DNA of 64,000 nt from Oceanicaulis alexandrii DSM 11625 (GCF_000420265.1 NZ_ATUP01000001.1:1-64000); one strand, 5' to 3'. Positions 35,326 through 45,217 are shown, numbered from the stretch's first letter. Program-made: numbers and translations. Notes: generated by a model from the sequence alone, not told the origin.

Positions 35326-38300
35326 GTGAACGAGTTCAAAGCGCTTGCTGAGTCGACCCAATCGCTGACCGTTTGCGGCGCGCCTGAGGGCTTTGACGCC
35401 CTGATCTTCTGCGACGCCTTGCGGGCGCGTGGCGGGGTGGGGCTCTACATCGCCACCGACGAGGCGCGGGCCAGCGCGTTCGCGGCGGCGGCGCGGTTCT
35501 TCGCGCCAGACCTCGAACAATTGCGGCTTCTGGGCTGGGATTGTCAGCCCTATGACCGGATCAGCCCCAGTCCGCGCACGGCGGCCCGGCGCGCCGGAGC
35601 GCTTCATGCGTTGGCGCAACGCGATCCGAAAGAGAAAAAGCCGCTTCTGGTGATCTCCACCGTATCTGGCGCCATCCAGCGCTGCGCGCCGAAAGCGGCG
35701 ATGTCAGGCGGGGGGTTAGGCGCCAAGCCCGGCGGGGTGCTCGATTCCGAAGTGCTCAAACAGCATCTGGCGGAAAACGGCTATGTGCGCACCGCCACCG
35801 TCACTGAACGCGGCGATTACGCCGTGCGCGGCGGGGTGATCGATGTCTTCCCCGCCGATGCGGAAGAACCGGTGCGGCTCGATTTCTTTGGCGATGTGCT
35901 TGAAACCGTGCGCGGCTTTGACCCTGAAACCCAACGCACCACCAGTCAGCTCAAATCGGTCAGCTTCGCGCCCGTCAGCGAGATCGTGCTGAACGCTGAC
36001 GCCATTTCGCGCTTCCGCTCGGGCTTTCTGAAAAATTTCGGCGCGGTCGGCTCCGGCGATCCGATTTATGATTCTGTCAGCGCAGGCGCACGCCCGAACG
36101 GGGCCGAACATTGGCTGCCGCTGTTTCATGATCATCTCGATACGGTCTTTGATTATGTAGGCGAGGGCGCTCTGGTCGGGCTCGACCCGCTGGTCAAGGA
36201 CGCGCTTGATGAGCGGCTCGAGCAAATCCGCGACTATTACGACGCTCGGCAGGCCGCGTCGAAATCCGGCGCCGGGGCCATGGGCGCGCCCGCCTATCGC
36301 GCGCTGGAACCCACATCGCTCTATCTTGATGAAGACGAATGGGCGCGTGAAATAGACCGGCATGCTGCGCGCCGCTTTACCGCGTTTCAGGAAGCGGGCG
36401 AGAACGTTATCGACATGGGCGGCAAGCAGGGGCGCAGCTTCGCCGCTGAACGCCAGGCCGATCAGAACGTTTTTGACGCCGCCGCTAAGCATGCCGTCGC
36501 CCTGCGTTCATCCGGCAAGCGTGTGCTATTCGCCAGCTGGTCGGAAGGCGGCTCTGACCGTCTCGCCAGCGTGCTGGGCGATCATGGCCTGAAACCGATC
36601 ATGGAGGCGACCGACTGGCGGGCCGCTCACAAGATGAGCGGGCAGACCATCTCGCGCATCGTTCTGCCGCTGGAGCACGGGTTTGAGACGCCTGACTTCG
36701 TGGTCATCGCAGAGCAGGATGTGCTGGGCGACCGCCTGGCGCGGCCTCGTCGCAAGAAAAAGACGGCGGACGTCATCGCAGAAGCTGGCGCGCTGACGCC
36801 CGGAGATCTGGTGGTTCACGCCGATCATGGTCTGGGGCGCTATCTGGGCCTGAAAACCCTGTCGGTGGGTGATGCGCCGCATGATTGCCTGGAGCTGGAA
36901 TACGCCGGCGCCAGCAAGCTTTACCTGCCGGTCGAAAACATCGAGCTGTTGTCGCGCTATGGTCAGGACAGCGAAACCGCCCAGCTTGACCGCCTGGGCG
37001 CCGGCGCCTGGCAAGCGCGCAAGGCCAAGGCCAAGAAACGCCTGCGCGACATGGCCGATCAGCTGATCAAGATCGCCGCCACCCGCAATGCGCGCGACGC
37101 CGAAGTGCTGACCCCGCCCAGCGGGCTTTATGACGAGTTCGCGGCGCGCTTCCCCTATGTGGAGACCGATGATCAGCTACACGCCATCGATGACGTGTTC
37201 TCTGACTTCGCCCGGGGCCGCCCCATGGACCGGTTGATCTGCGGCGATGTGGGCTTCGGCAAGACCGAAGTGGCCCTGCGCGCGGCGTTTGTCGCCGCCA
37301 TGAGCGGACGTCAAGTCGCGATCGTCGCGCCGACCACCTTGCTCGCGCGCCAGCACTTCAAAACCTTTGAAGAACGCTTCAAGGGGTGGCCGGTGAAAGT
37401 GCGGCAACTCTCCCGGCTCGTGCCCGCGAAACAAGCGACCGCCACGCGCAAGGAGCTGGCGGAGGGAACGTGCGAGATCGTCATCGGCACCCACGCGCTC
37501 CTGGCGAAGACCGTGAAGTTCGCCGATCTGGGCCTTCTGGTGATCGACGAAGAGCAGCGCTTTGGCGTCAAGCACAAGGAACGGCTCAAGGAGCTCAAAT
37601 CGGACGTCCACGTTCTGACGCTGACCGCAACGCCGATCCCGCGGACCTTGCAACTGTCCATGGCGGGCATTCGAGACCTGTCGATCATCGCCACGCCGCC
37701 GGTGGACCGTCTGGCGGTGCGCACTTATGTGACGCCCTTTGACAGCGTCACCGTACGTGAAGCCCTGCTGCGCGAACGCTATCGCGGCGGCCAAAGCTAT
37801 TATGTGGCGCCGCGGATCACAGATCTGGACGAGATCTCGCGGTTCCTGCGTGAACAGGTACCCGAGGTCAGTTTCGTGGTCGCGCACGGCCAGATGTCCG
37901 GCAGTCAGCTCGAAGACATCATGACGGCGTTCTATGAAGGCCGGTACGACGTTCTGGTCTCCACCACCATTGTGGAATCCGGCATCGACATCCCGACCGC
38001 CAACACCATGATCATCCACCGCGCCGACATGTTCGGCCTGGCGCCGCTCTATCAGCTACGCGGTCGAGTCGGACGCGCCAAGGCCCGCGCCTACGCCTAT
38101 CTGACGACGCCAGCCAATCAGAAGCTGACCGCCACAGCGGACAAGCGGCTGAAGGTTTTGCAATCGCTTGATAGCCTGGGCGCCGGCTTCACCCTGGCGA
38201 GCCACGACCTGGACCTGCGCGGCGGCGGCAATCTCCTGGGCGAAGAGCAATCAGGTCACATCAAGGATGTGGGCGTGGAGCTTTACCAGTCCATGCTCGA

Positions 38301-38814
38301 AGAAGCCGTGGCCAGCCTGCAGGGCGATTCCAGCCTGGAAGAGCGCGACTGGTCGCCTGCCATCAATGTGGGCGCGGCGGTGCTGATCCCGGAAGAGTAT
38401 GTGCCGGATCTCGACGTGCGCATGGCGCTCTATCGCCGTCTGTCGTCTCTGGACACCAAACAAGAGCGCGAAGGCTTCGCGGCCGAGCTGATCGACCGCT
38501 TCGGCAAGCTGCCTGACGAAGTTGAGAGCCTGCTTCAGGTTGTAGCCCTTAAAGCCCTATGCAAACGGGCGAATGTGGCTAAGCTCGATGCGGGTCCCAA
38601 GGGTGCCGTCGCGACATTCCGTGAGCACGGCTTCGGCGATCCGGCGGCGCTTGTCGAACTCATGACCAAGCGCCCGGCCGATTACAAGCTGCGGCCAGAC
38701 AACACACTGGTTCTCAAGGGCGACTTCCCCGATCCCATGGATCGCCTCAAAGGCGCGCTACGACTTCTTGCGCCCGTGGCTGATGCCGCCCGCCGGGCGA
38801 AAGACGCCGCTTAA
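35326..38814 (+). CDS. mfd: Transcription-repair coupling factor Mfd
   Basis: 1162 residues, the normal length. A UvrB-like N-terminal module (GYVRTATVTERGDYAVRGGVIDVFP) is followed by the RNA polymerase-interacting CarD-like domain (LTPGDLVVHADHGLGRYLGLK, near 490). Helicase motifs are GDVGFGKTEVALRAAF (about 638-653), VIDEEQRFGVKHKE, LTATPIPRTLQLSMAGIRDLS and QLRGRVGRAKARAYAY, and a C-terminal TRCF domain ends the protein. Removes RNA polymerase stalled at lesions and recruits UvrA. The start is GTG 35326 with GAGG upstream. Paralogous in helicase core to recG in the same window. Confidence 0.96.
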   Translation: MNEFKALAESTQSLTVCGAPEGFDALIFCDALRARGGVGLYIATDEARASAFAAAARFFAPDLEQLRLLGWDCQPYDRISPSPRTAARRAGALHALAQRDPKEKKPLLVISTVSGAIQRCAPKAAMSGGGLGAKPGGVLDSEVLKQHLAENGYVRTATVTERGDYAVRGGVIDVFPADAEEPVRLDFFGDVLETVRGFDPETQRTTSQLKSVSFAPVSEIVLNADAISRFRSGFLKNFGAVGSGDPIYDSVSAGARPNGAEHWLPLFHDHLDTVFDYVGEGALVGLDPLVKDALDERLEQIRDYYDARQAASKSGAGAMGAPAYRALEPTSLYLDEDEWAREIDRHAARRFTAFQEAGENVIDMGGKQGRSFAAERQADQNVFDAAAKHAVALRSSGKRVLFASWSEGGSDRLASVLGDHGLKPIMEATDWRAAHKMSGQTISRIVLPLEHGFETPDFVVIAEQDVLGDRLARPRRKKKTADVIAEAGALTPGDLVVHADHGLGRYLGLKTLSVGDAPHDCLELEYAGASKLYLPVENIELLSRYGQDSETAQLDRLGAGAWQARKAKAKKRLRDMADQLIKIAATRNARDAEVLTPPSGLYDEFAARFPYVETDDQLHAIDDVFSDFARGRPMDRLICGDVGFGKTEVALRAAFVAAMSGRQVAIVAPTTLLARQHFKTFEERFKGWPVKVRQLSRLVPAKQATATRKELAEGTCEIVIGTHALLAKTVKFADLGLLVIDEEQRFGVKHKERLKELKSDVHVLTLTATPIPRTLQLSMAGIRDLSIIATPPVDRLAVRTYVTPFDSVTVREALLRERYRGGQSYYVAPRITDLDEISRFLREQVPEVSFVVAHGQMSGSQLEDIMTAFYEGRYDVLVSTTIVESGIDIPTANTMIIHRADMFGLAPLYQLRGRVGRAKARAYAYLTTPANQKLTATADKRLKVLQSLDSLGAGFTLASHDLDLRGGGNLLGEEQSGHIKDVGVELYQSMLEEAVASLQGDSSLEERDWSPAINVGAAVLIPEEYVPDLDVRMALYRRLSSLDTKQEREGFAAELIDRFGKLPDEVESLLQVVALKALCKRANVAKLDAGPKGAVATFREHGFGDPAALVELMTKRPADYKLRPDNTLVLKGDFPDPMDRLKGALRLLAPVADAARRAKDAA

Positions 38815-40046
38815 CCAGTCTTGGCGGAACTGAAAGGCAAGACGTTCGAGCGCCGCACCATCTGGTCGATCAGGGCTTCAGCGCTGGTTTCACCGCCAGC
38901 GTCCTCGATAGACGGGCTCAGCTCGAGCCGGAAGGGCTTGAGCGGATCTGCGCCTTCATAGGCCGTGCATTCGGCGATGGCGGAGACGCGATTGGACACC
39001 ATCGTCGCTTCGACCTTGGGCGTTTTGGGAAGGGCGATAATGAATCGGTCCTGACCCAGGCGCACGACAAAGTCTTCGGCGCGCACACAGTGACGCAACA
39101 TGCCGGCGAACTGGTTGGACGCCTTTGCGAAGCCGTTCATGCCCGCTTCCTGCGGCGCGCTGACGGTCAACATGATCAGGCTGAGCGGTTCTAGCCGCGC
39201 TGCAGCCTGATCCATCAGGCTTTGCAGATGAATACGGCCGAAACCTTCATTGTAGAGGTCGGAGGTTTCGTCGAGCAGGCTGGGCAGGCGGCACGCTTCC
39301 AGCCGCGCTTTGGCCAAGCGGCGGCGGCGGCGTTCAGACGCCAGCGCCATCACGCGATCGCGCATTTCATCATTGCTGGCGGCGTCGGAAAGAATGTCGG
39401 ATGCGCCACGCGCGAACGCTTCATCCGCGCCCGCATAGTCGGTCTCGGCGGTCAGCAAGATCGCAGGCGTATGATAGAGCCGCGTATTGCGCCGCATGGC
39501 CGAACAGACGGTGTGCGCCAGCCCGGGTTCCGGGCGGGTGTTCAGGATCACCGCGTCAAACGTACGTTCATGCAGGTAATCAAAGGCGTTGAAGGTCGAA
39601 AAAGCGGCGATGGTCTGAATGCCCGCTTTGGACATCGCAAACTGCAGCCGCATGAAAGACGGGCCGGGCGCGCCGACGAACAAAACCGTCGAGTCATCAG
39701 CATTCACAGGCACCGGTGCGGGCTGATACCCCGCCTCTAGGGCGCTTTGCAGTCTCAGCTGCGCCGTATGTTCCAGCACTTTAAGGCGGGACAGGGCGCG
39801 CAAACGCGAAGCGATCTGGATGGGATGAGCGTTCTTGGGAAGTCGTGCATCCGGTTGGGCGCAGTCATGCTCGCCAATCGCCAGATGCAGGGTTTCCGAA
39901 GGCAGGTCGGCGTCAACAGCGCCAAAACTCACGACGGCTTCGCACCCAGGCTCAATATGAGTGGCGACCAGAAACCCCATCTGAGCCAATAGCTCTGCGG
40001 TTTCTCGCGCAGCGGCGTCATCGCCAATGACTGCTATGGAAAACAT
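38811..40046 (-). CDS. popA: PopA/PleD-like protein: degenerate receivers plus inactive GGDEF domain with intact c-di-GMP I-site
   Basis: 411 residues. Two receiver-like domains are present: a shortened first one from residue 1, and a second at about 120-235 whose phospho-Asp place reads VILNTRPEPG, Asn for Asp. A GGDEF-fold domain follows (about 260-400). The active motif is GQDRF (331-335) instead of GG(D/E)EF, so cyclase activity is unlikely, but the allosteric RxxD I-site is kept as R322-A-E-D325. This is the architecture of Caulobacter PopA, a c-di-GMP effector that directs cell-cycle proteolysis of CtrA. Start 40046 gives the receiver N terminus; the longer frame is non-homologous. Orthology to PopA rather than another PleD paralog is inferred. 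Confidence 0.75.
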   Translation of the reverse strand: MFSIAVIGDDAAARETAELLAQMGFLVATHIEPGCEAVVSFGAVDADLPSETLHLAIGEHDCAQPDARLPKNAHPIQIASRLRALSRLKVLEHTAQLRLQSALEAGYQPAPVPVNADDSTVLFVGAPGPSFMRLQFAMSKAGIQTIAAFSTFNAFDYLHERTFDAVILNTRPEPGLAHTVCSAMRRNTRLYHTPAILLTAETDYAGADEAFARGASDILSDAASNDEMRDRVMALASERRRRRLAKARLEACRLPSLLDETSDLYNEGFGRIHLQSLMDQAAARLEPLSLIMLTVSAPQEAGMNGFAKASNQFAGMLRHCVRAEDFVVRLGQDRFIIALPKTPKVEATMVSNRVSAIAECTAYEGADPLKPFRLELSPSIEDAGGETSAEALIDQMVRRSNVLPFSSAKTG

Positions 40047-40149
40047 CCGCCCCGTCTGCCCCCCTCGACCCGAGGCAGCAAGATTGTGTCGTTCTGAGTT
40101 CAGTGTCAAAACTTTGATTCCTGAAATTGTCACAAAGCGATTCAGCAAC

Positions 40150-41298
40150 ATGCCGACCGATACAAAAGCACAAGGCCCTTTGCGTGGCGTTAAAGTCCTG
40201 GAATTTGTCGGATTAGGGCCTGCGCCCTTTTGCGCCATGCTCCTCAGCGACCTGGGCGCAGAGGTCATCCGGATTGACCGCCCGCATGCTGGCGGCGGCG
40301 GTCCGGCTGAGATCCTGGCGCGCGGTCGGCGATCGGCGGCGTTTAATCTCAAAAGTCCCGACGCGGTCAAAGCCTGTCTGAAGCTGATCAAAAACGCCGA
40401 CATCATCCTCGAAGGCTATCGCCCGGGTGTGATGGAGCGCCTGGGGCTGGGACCGGAAGAGGCGTTGAAAGCCAATCCGGCGCTGGTCTATGGACGCATG
40501 ACGGGGTGGGGGCAGCACGGCCCGCTCGCCCATGCCGCGGGTCATGACCTCAATTATATCGCTCTGACCGGCGCGCTCGACGCCATTGGCCCCAAAGACA
40601 AACCGGTTCCTCCCGTCAATGTGGTTGGCGATTTCGGCGGCGGTTCGATGTATCTCGCCGTCGGGGTTCTGTCGGCCTTGCATCATGCGCGAGCAACGGG
40701 CGAAGGGCAGGTTGTCGATGCGGCGATCGTGGATGGCGCTGCGCATTTGATGGGCGCGGTGCATCAGCTGGACGCCATGGGATTATGGAACCAGCCACGC
40801 GGCGAAAACCTGCTCGATGGCGGCGCACCGTTTTATGATGTGTATCCCTGTGCGGACGGCGCTTTTGTCTCGATCGGCGCGCTGGAGGCGGAATTCTTCC
40901 AGCTGTTGATCGACAAGCTGGACCTGTCAGACCATCCCGCCATGCAGGCGCAATATGACGCCAAGACCTGGCCAGCCATGCGGCAAGTGTTTGAAGAGAC
41001 GTTCAAAGCCGAGCCGCAATCACACTGGACGGCGCTTCTGGACGGCACGGATTGCTGTTTCGCTCCGGTTCTCGATACCGGGCACGCGACAGAGCATCCG
41101 CATATGAAAGCCAGAGGCGTGTTTGTCGAGGTCGAGGGTGTGCGGCAGGCCGCGCCTGCGCCGCGCTTCTCTCGTACGCCCGGCGCCATTCAAGGCGCTG
41201 CGCCCAAGCCCGGCGAGCATACCGAAGACATCCTGCGCGACTGGGGTTTTTCCGACGCCGAGATCGGCACGCTGAAAAACGCCGGGGGTTTAGGCTGA
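40150..41298 (+). CDS. CaiB/BaiF family CoA transferase (alpha-methylacyl-CoA racemase-like)
   Basis: 382 residues. PLRGVKVLEFVGLGPAPFCAMLLSDLGAEVIRIDRP at the N terminus, the FNLKSPDAVKACLKLI region, EGYRPGVMERLGLGPE, and YGRMTGWGQHGPLAHAAGHDLNYIALTGAL are characteristic of the AMACR branch, including the His and Asp of the racemase active site (GHD). Probably epimerises 2-methylacyl-CoA thioesters of branched fatty acids or sterol side chains, but CoA-transfer activity cannot be excluded. Start ATG 40150. Divergent from the popA-like gene. Confidence 0.85.
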   Translation: MPTDTKAQGPLRGVKVLEFVGLGPAPFCAMLLSDLGAEVIRIDRPHAGGGGPAEILARGRRSAAFNLKSPDAVKACLKLIKNADIILEGYRPGVMERLGLGPEEALKANPALVYGRMTGWGQHGPLAHAAGHDLNYIALTGALDAIGPKDKPVPPVNVVGDFGGGSMYLAVGVLSALHHARATGEGQVVDAAIVDGAAHLMGAVHQLDAMGLWNQPRGENLLDGGAPFYDVYPCADGAFVSIGALEAEFFQLLIDKLDLSDHPAMQAQYDAKTWPAMRQVFEETFKAEPQSHWTALLDGTDCCFAPVLDTGHATEHPHMKARGVFVEVEGVRQAAPAPRFSRTPGAIQGAAPKPGEHTEDILRDWGFSDAEIGTLKNAGGLG

Positions 41299-41390
41299 CA
41301 CAGCGCTGCAATAGGCGCTAAACAGACGCAAATCGCGGGCGTACGGCCTTCGGTGTCTTTATGCTCGAACAGGTTTGAACGCTGGGCGCC

Positions 41391-42314
41391 ATGCCGCTGG
41401 TCAAAATCAAATCCCTGATCCGCCGCGCCTGGGACATCCCGGCGATCAAGATCACTATTCGCGCCGTGGACCGCATGATGGCCCGCGAAGTGATGCTGTT
41501 TGCGGGCGGCGCGGGGTTTTTCGGTCTTCTGGCGCTTGTGCCTGCCGTCCTGGTGGCGGCGTCCATATATGGCTTGTGGTTTTCAGCTGATGACGCCGTC
41601 AATCAGGTCGCGCGACTTGAAGTGACTGACGTTTTGCCGCCGTCGGCCAACACCTTCCTGACCACTCAGCTGTCTGAACTCGCCGGAACGTCGAACGCGT
41701 CGCTGACCTTGCAAGGCGCCGTGGCTTTGTTCATCGCCTGGTTCGCCGCAGCGCGCGGGGCCAAGGCCATGATCGCAGGCCTCAATCAAATCGCGCGGCG
41801 GGGCGATCTGCGCAATATCCTCCATTTCAACCTGTTGGCCATGGGAGCTGTGATCGCCGGCGGGGCCTTGCTGGTCCTGGCCAATCTGGCGATCCTGACC
41901 ATCCCTAACATGATCCGTCCCGCCTTGCGCCTGCTGGGCAGCGAAGCAGCAGATTTCGGCGCCAGCCTGATCAATGAATGGTCGATCTCCTATCTCGCCA
42001 TGCTGGCGGCTCTGACGCTGCTCTATCGCTTCGTGATGCAGCGCGCCGGAGAGACCAGCTGGCCCGCTTCGCTGATCGGAGCCGGCGCCGGCGCGACCTT
42101 GTGGTTGATCGCGTCCAAAGGCTTCACGCTGTATGTGGCGACCATCGTCAATCCCAGCACCTATGGACCGCTAGGCACGCTGATCGTGTTTCTGTTATGG
42201 GTCTACTGGTCAGCCTACGCCGTGTTTTTCGGCGGGGCGCTCGCCGTCGAGATTGATCGTCACAGAGGTGAAGCCCACCCTGATCAAAAACCGGCGCCGG
42301 AGGAAAAGCACTAG
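41391..42314 (+). CDS. YihY/BrkB family inner-membrane protein
   Basis: 307 residues with about six transmembrane helices. Family landmarks are MLFAGGAGFFGLLALVPAVLVAASIYGL near the N terminus, ARGAKAMIAGLNQIARR, and the C-terminal GPLGTLIVFLLWVYWSAYAVFFGGALAVEI. Formerly called ribonuclease BN in error; the actual role is unknown (possibly envelope transport). The C-terminal tail is polar. No close functional partner: CoA-transferase genes lie on both sides. Confidence 0.85.
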   Translation: MPLVKIKSLIRRAWDIPAIKITIRAVDRMMAREVMLFAGGAGFFGLLALVPAVLVAASIYGLWFSADDAVNQVARLEVTDVLPPSANTFLTTQLSELAGTSNASLTLQGAVALFIAWFAAARGAKAMIAGLNQIARRGDLRNILHFNLLAMGAVIAGGALLVLANLAILTIPNMIRPALRLLGSEAADFGASLINEWSISYLAMLAALTLLYRFVMQRAGETSWPASLIGAGAGATLWLIASKGFTLYVATIVNPSTYGPLGTLIVFLLWVYWSAYAVFFGGALAVEIDRHRGEAHPDQKPAPEEKH

Positions 42315-42390
42315 CCTCAAGAGCGATATGGGCTATAACGCGAACCCAAATTAAACGATCGTTGAAAAACTCAGGGAAGGAGACCGCGCG

Positions 42391-43086
42391 GTGGCGGACA
42401 AAGTCTACCCAGATGCAAAAACGGCCCTCGACGGGCTGACTTTTGACGGCATGACCGTGATGGCGGGCGGCTTCGGGCTGTGTGGCATTCCGGAAAACCT
42501 CATTCTGGCGCTGCGCGACAGCAACGCCCAGGACCTGACGGTGATCTCCAATAATGCGGGCGTTGATGATTTCGGCCTGGGTCTGCTGCTGCACACCCGC
42601 CAGATCAAGAAGATGGTCTCCTCCTATGTGGGTGAGAACAAGACGTTCGAGAAACAGTATCTGAACGGCGAGCTGGAGCTGGAGTTCAATCCCCAGGGCA
42701 CGCTGGCCGAGCGCATCCGCGCAGGCGGCGCCGGCATTCCGGGCTTTTACACCAAGACCGGCGTCGGCACGCTGGTCGCGGAAGGCAAGGAGCACAAGGA
42801 TTTTGACGGCGAGACCTACATCATGGAAACCGGCCTTGTGGCCGACATCTCCATCGTGAAGGCCTGGAAAGCGGACAAGGCGGGCAATCTCGTCTTCCGC
42901 AAAACCGCCCGCAACTTCAACCCGATGATGGCGACCGCCGGCAAGGTGACGATCGCCGAGGTCGAGAAAATCGTCGAGAACGGCGAGCTTGACGCCGACC
43001 ACATCCACACGCCGGGCATTTTCGTTCAGCGCCTTGTTCAAGGCTCGTTCGAAAAGCGCATCGAGCAACGCACCGTGCGCGCGTAA
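42391..43086 (+). CDS. scoA: 3-oxoacid CoA-transferase subunit A
   Basis: 231 residues. GMTVMAGGFGLCGIPENLI, the VISNNAGVDDFGLGLLL segment and ELEFNPQGTLAERIRAGGAGIPGFYTKTGVGT are typical of SCOT alpha subunits. With the next gene it transfers CoA from succinyl-CoA to acetoacetate or similar 3-oxoacids, linking ketone-body or amino-acid/PHB breakdown to acetyl-CoA. Start is GTG 42391 with AAGGAG eight bases upstream. The beta subunit follows after 17 bases. Confidence 0.93.
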   Translation: MADKVYPDAKTALDGLTFDGMTVMAGGFGLCGIPENLILALRDSNAQDLTVISNNAGVDDFGLGLLLHTRQIKKMVSSYVGENKTFEKQYLNGELELEFNPQGTLAERIRAGGAGIPGFYTKTGVGTLVAEGKEHKDFDGETYIMETGLVADISIVKAWKADKAGNLVFRKTARNFNPMMATAGKVTIAEVEKIVENGELDADHIHTPGIFVQRLVQGSFEKRIEQRTVRA

Positions 43087-43103
43087 GCAGGAGGATCTCA
43101 CAC

Positions 43104-43751
43104 ATGGCTTGGACGAGAGAACAACTGGCTGAACGCGCCGCCAAAGAGCTGCAGGACGGGTTTTACGTCAATCTGGGCATTGGCATTCCGACCCTGGTCG
43201 CGAACTTCATCCCTGACGGTATGGACGTCACCTTACAATCTGAGAACGGCATGCTGGGCATGGGCCCGTTCCCGACTGAAGACGAGGTGGACGCCGACCT
43301 GATCAACGCCGGCAAGCAGACCATCACCGAGCTCGACAAGACCAGCTATTTCAGCTCGGCGGACAGCTTTGGCATGATCCGCGGCGGACATATCAACCTG
43401 TCCATTCTGGGCGCGATGGAAGTGGCCGAGAATGGCGATATCGCCAACTGGATGATCCCGGGCAAAATGGTCAAGGGCATGGGCGGCGCGATGGATCTGG
43501 TCGCCGGCGTGCAGCGCGTCGTGGTGATCATGGACCACACCAACAAGGCGGGCGAAAGCAAGCTCTTGAAGGAATGCTCCCTACCGCTGACTGGTCAGGG
43601 CTGCGTCGATCGCGTCATCACCACGCTGGGTGTGTTTGATGTGGTCGAGGACGGCCTGAAGCTCGTGGAGCTGGCCGACGGCGTGACCCTTGATGAGATC
43701 GCCGAGAAGACTGAAGCCAAATACACGGTGGCTGAGGGTCTGGCGGCTTAA
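43104..43751 (+). CDS. scoB: 3-oxoacid CoA-transferase subunit B
   Basis: 215 residues. Catalytic Glu47 lies in LQSENGMLGMGP, and the SADSFGMIRGGHINLSILGAMEV region and GAMDLVAGVQRVVVIMDH are present. Partner of scoA; a PHA synthase gene is also in the window, so acetoacetate from PHB turnover is one possible substrate, which is inference. Followed by a strong bidirectional terminator. Confidence 0.93.
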   Translation: MAWTREQLAERAAKELQDGFYVNLGIGIPTLVANFIPDGMDVTLQSENGMLGMGPFPTEDEVDADLINAGKQTITELDKTSYFSSADSFGMIRGGHINLSILGAMEVAENGDIANWMIPGKMVKGMGGAMDLVAGVQRVVVIMDHTNKAGESKLLKECSLPLTGQGCVDRVITTLGVFDVVEDGLKLVELADGVTLDEIAEKTEAKYTVAEGLAA

Positions 43752-43773
43752 GCCGCGTCAGTGGCGCTGAAGT

Positions 43774-43806
43774 AAAAAACCCCGGGGCGGATGCTCCGGG
43801 GTTTTT
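43774..43806. terminator. Bidirectional terminator between scoB and sdaA
   Basis: AAAAAACCCCGGGGC...GCTCCGGGGTTTTT forms a GC stem with A and T runs on the two sides, centred in the gap between the converging genes. Confidence 0.85.
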
Positions 43807-43828
43807 CATTATCTTTCGGACGCCAGCC

Positions 43829-45214
43829 TCAGCACACTGGCACATTGACCGCGAGACCACCTGTGGAGGTCTCCTTGTATTTGTCGTTCATGTCCGCGGC
43901 GGTCTGGGCCATGGTCTCGATCACCTGGTCAAGCGACACCTTGTAATCCGCATCCTCGCTCATCAACGCCAGACGGGCGGCGTTGATCGCCTTGATCGCG
44001 CCAATGGCGTTGCGCTCGATGCAAGGGATCTGAACGAGCCCGCCCACAGGATCACAGGTCAGCCCCAGATTATGCTCCATGGCGATCTCGGCGGCATTCT
44101 CGATCTGGCGGTTCGTGCCGCCCAGCGCCGCGGCGAGCCCGCCGGCGGCCATGGAGCAGGCGACGCCAACTTCACCCTGGCAGCCCGCTTCCGCGCCCGA
44201 AATGGACGCGTTTTGCTTATAGAGCGCGCCAATGGCGGCTGAGGTCAGGAAGAAGCGCGCAATGGCGTCAGGATCATTCGAGCGGCGATGGTGGCGGTCG
44301 TAATAGCGCAGCACAGCCGGGATGATGCCCGCCGCGCCATTGGTCGGCGCGGTGACGACCTTGCCGCCGGCGGCGTTTTCTTCATTCACCGCCATGGCCC
44401 ACAGATTGACCCATTCCATCGAGGCGAGGGGGTCGGTCTCCGCCCGCGCCGCTTCCGCCATCAGCTTGTCGCGCATTAGGGGCGCGCGGCGTTTGACGTT
44501 CAGCCCGCCGGGCAATTCCCCGCGCTGGCGCACGCCGCGTTCGATGCAGTCTTCCATGGTTTGGGTGACGCTGGTGATCCAGCCACGGACTTCGCTTTCC
44601 TCGCGGAAAGCGGTTTCGTTGGCCATCATCAGCTCAGGGATGGTCAGGCCTTCGCGGTCGCAGATTTCCAGCAGTTCATCACAGGAGTTAAACGGATAGG
44701 GTTCGCCCTTCAGCGCTTCCGCGGCGGAATTACGCCCCGCTTCCGTCTCATCAATCACGAAGCCGCCGCCGATCGAGTACCAGATTTCCTCGCGCAAAGC
44801 GTCGCCAGATGCGTCAAAGGCGATGAATTTCATGGCGTTGGAGTGAAACGGCAGACGCTTGGATCCGTTAAAAATCAGATCAGCATCCCAGTTGAAATCG
44901 ATCTCATGCGTATCGAGCAGTTTCAGCGTCTTTTCAGCCTTGATGCGGTCGATACGCGAGGGCAGAGCGTCAGGATCCGCACCTTCGGGCGTCACGCCTT
45001 CCAGCCCCCACAGGATCGCCTTGTCCGTCGCGTGGCCGGAGCCCGTCAGCGCCAGCGAGCCATAGGCTTCCGCCTGCACGCGTTTGACGCTCGACAAGCC
45101 ATGCTCTTCATCCACGCGCTCTAGAAAGAGGCGCGCCGCCTTCATCGGCCCCACAGTGTGAGAGCTCGACGGGCCGACGCCGATCTTGAACAGGTCGAAA
45201 ACGCCAAAATGCAT
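43829..45214 (-). CDS. sdaA: L-serine ammonia-lyase (iron-sulfur type, single chain)
   Basis: 461 residues joining beta and alpha domains. GVGPSSSHTVGPMKAA (about 12-27) is the beta-domain signature. The alpha domain has APTNGAAGIIPAVLRYY and the cysteines for the oxygen-labile [4Fe-4S] cluster in AEAGCQGEVGVACSMAA and LTCDPVGGLVQIPC. Converts L-serine to pyruvate and ammonia. It is last in a run with the stand-alone RAM protein (3 bases upstream) and tryptophan dioxygenase, forming an amino-acid catabolic operon. Confidence 0.95.
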   Translation of the reverse strand: MHFGVFDLFKIGVGPSSSHTVGPMKAARLFLERVDEEHGLSSVKRVQAEAYGSLALTGSGHATDKAILWGLEGVTPEGADPDALPSRIDRIKAEKTLKLLDTHEIDFNWDADLIFNGSKRLPFHSNAMKFIAFDASGDALREEIWYSIGGGFVIDETEAGRNSAAEALKGEPYPFNSCDELLEICDREGLTIPELMMANETAFREESEVRGWITSVTQTMEDCIERGVRQRGELPGGLNVKRRAPLMRDKLMAEAARAETDPLASMEWVNLWAMAVNEENAAGGKVVTAPTNGAAGIIPAVLRYYDRHHRRSNDPDAIARFFLTSAAIGALYKQNASISGAEAGCQGEVGVACSMAAGGLAAALGGTNRQIENAAEIAMEHNLGLTCDPVGGLVQIPCIERNAIGAIKAINAARLALMSEDADYKVSLDQVIETMAQTAADMNDKYKETSTGGLAVNVPVC

Positions 45215-45217
45215 TGT

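Noticed and set aside
37177-38019. 280-codon minus-strand frame inside mfd (and a similar plus-strand frame inside recG at 31366-32208)
   Set aside because: Both are mirror frames of conserved helicase genes and show the same artefactual His/Arg pattern.
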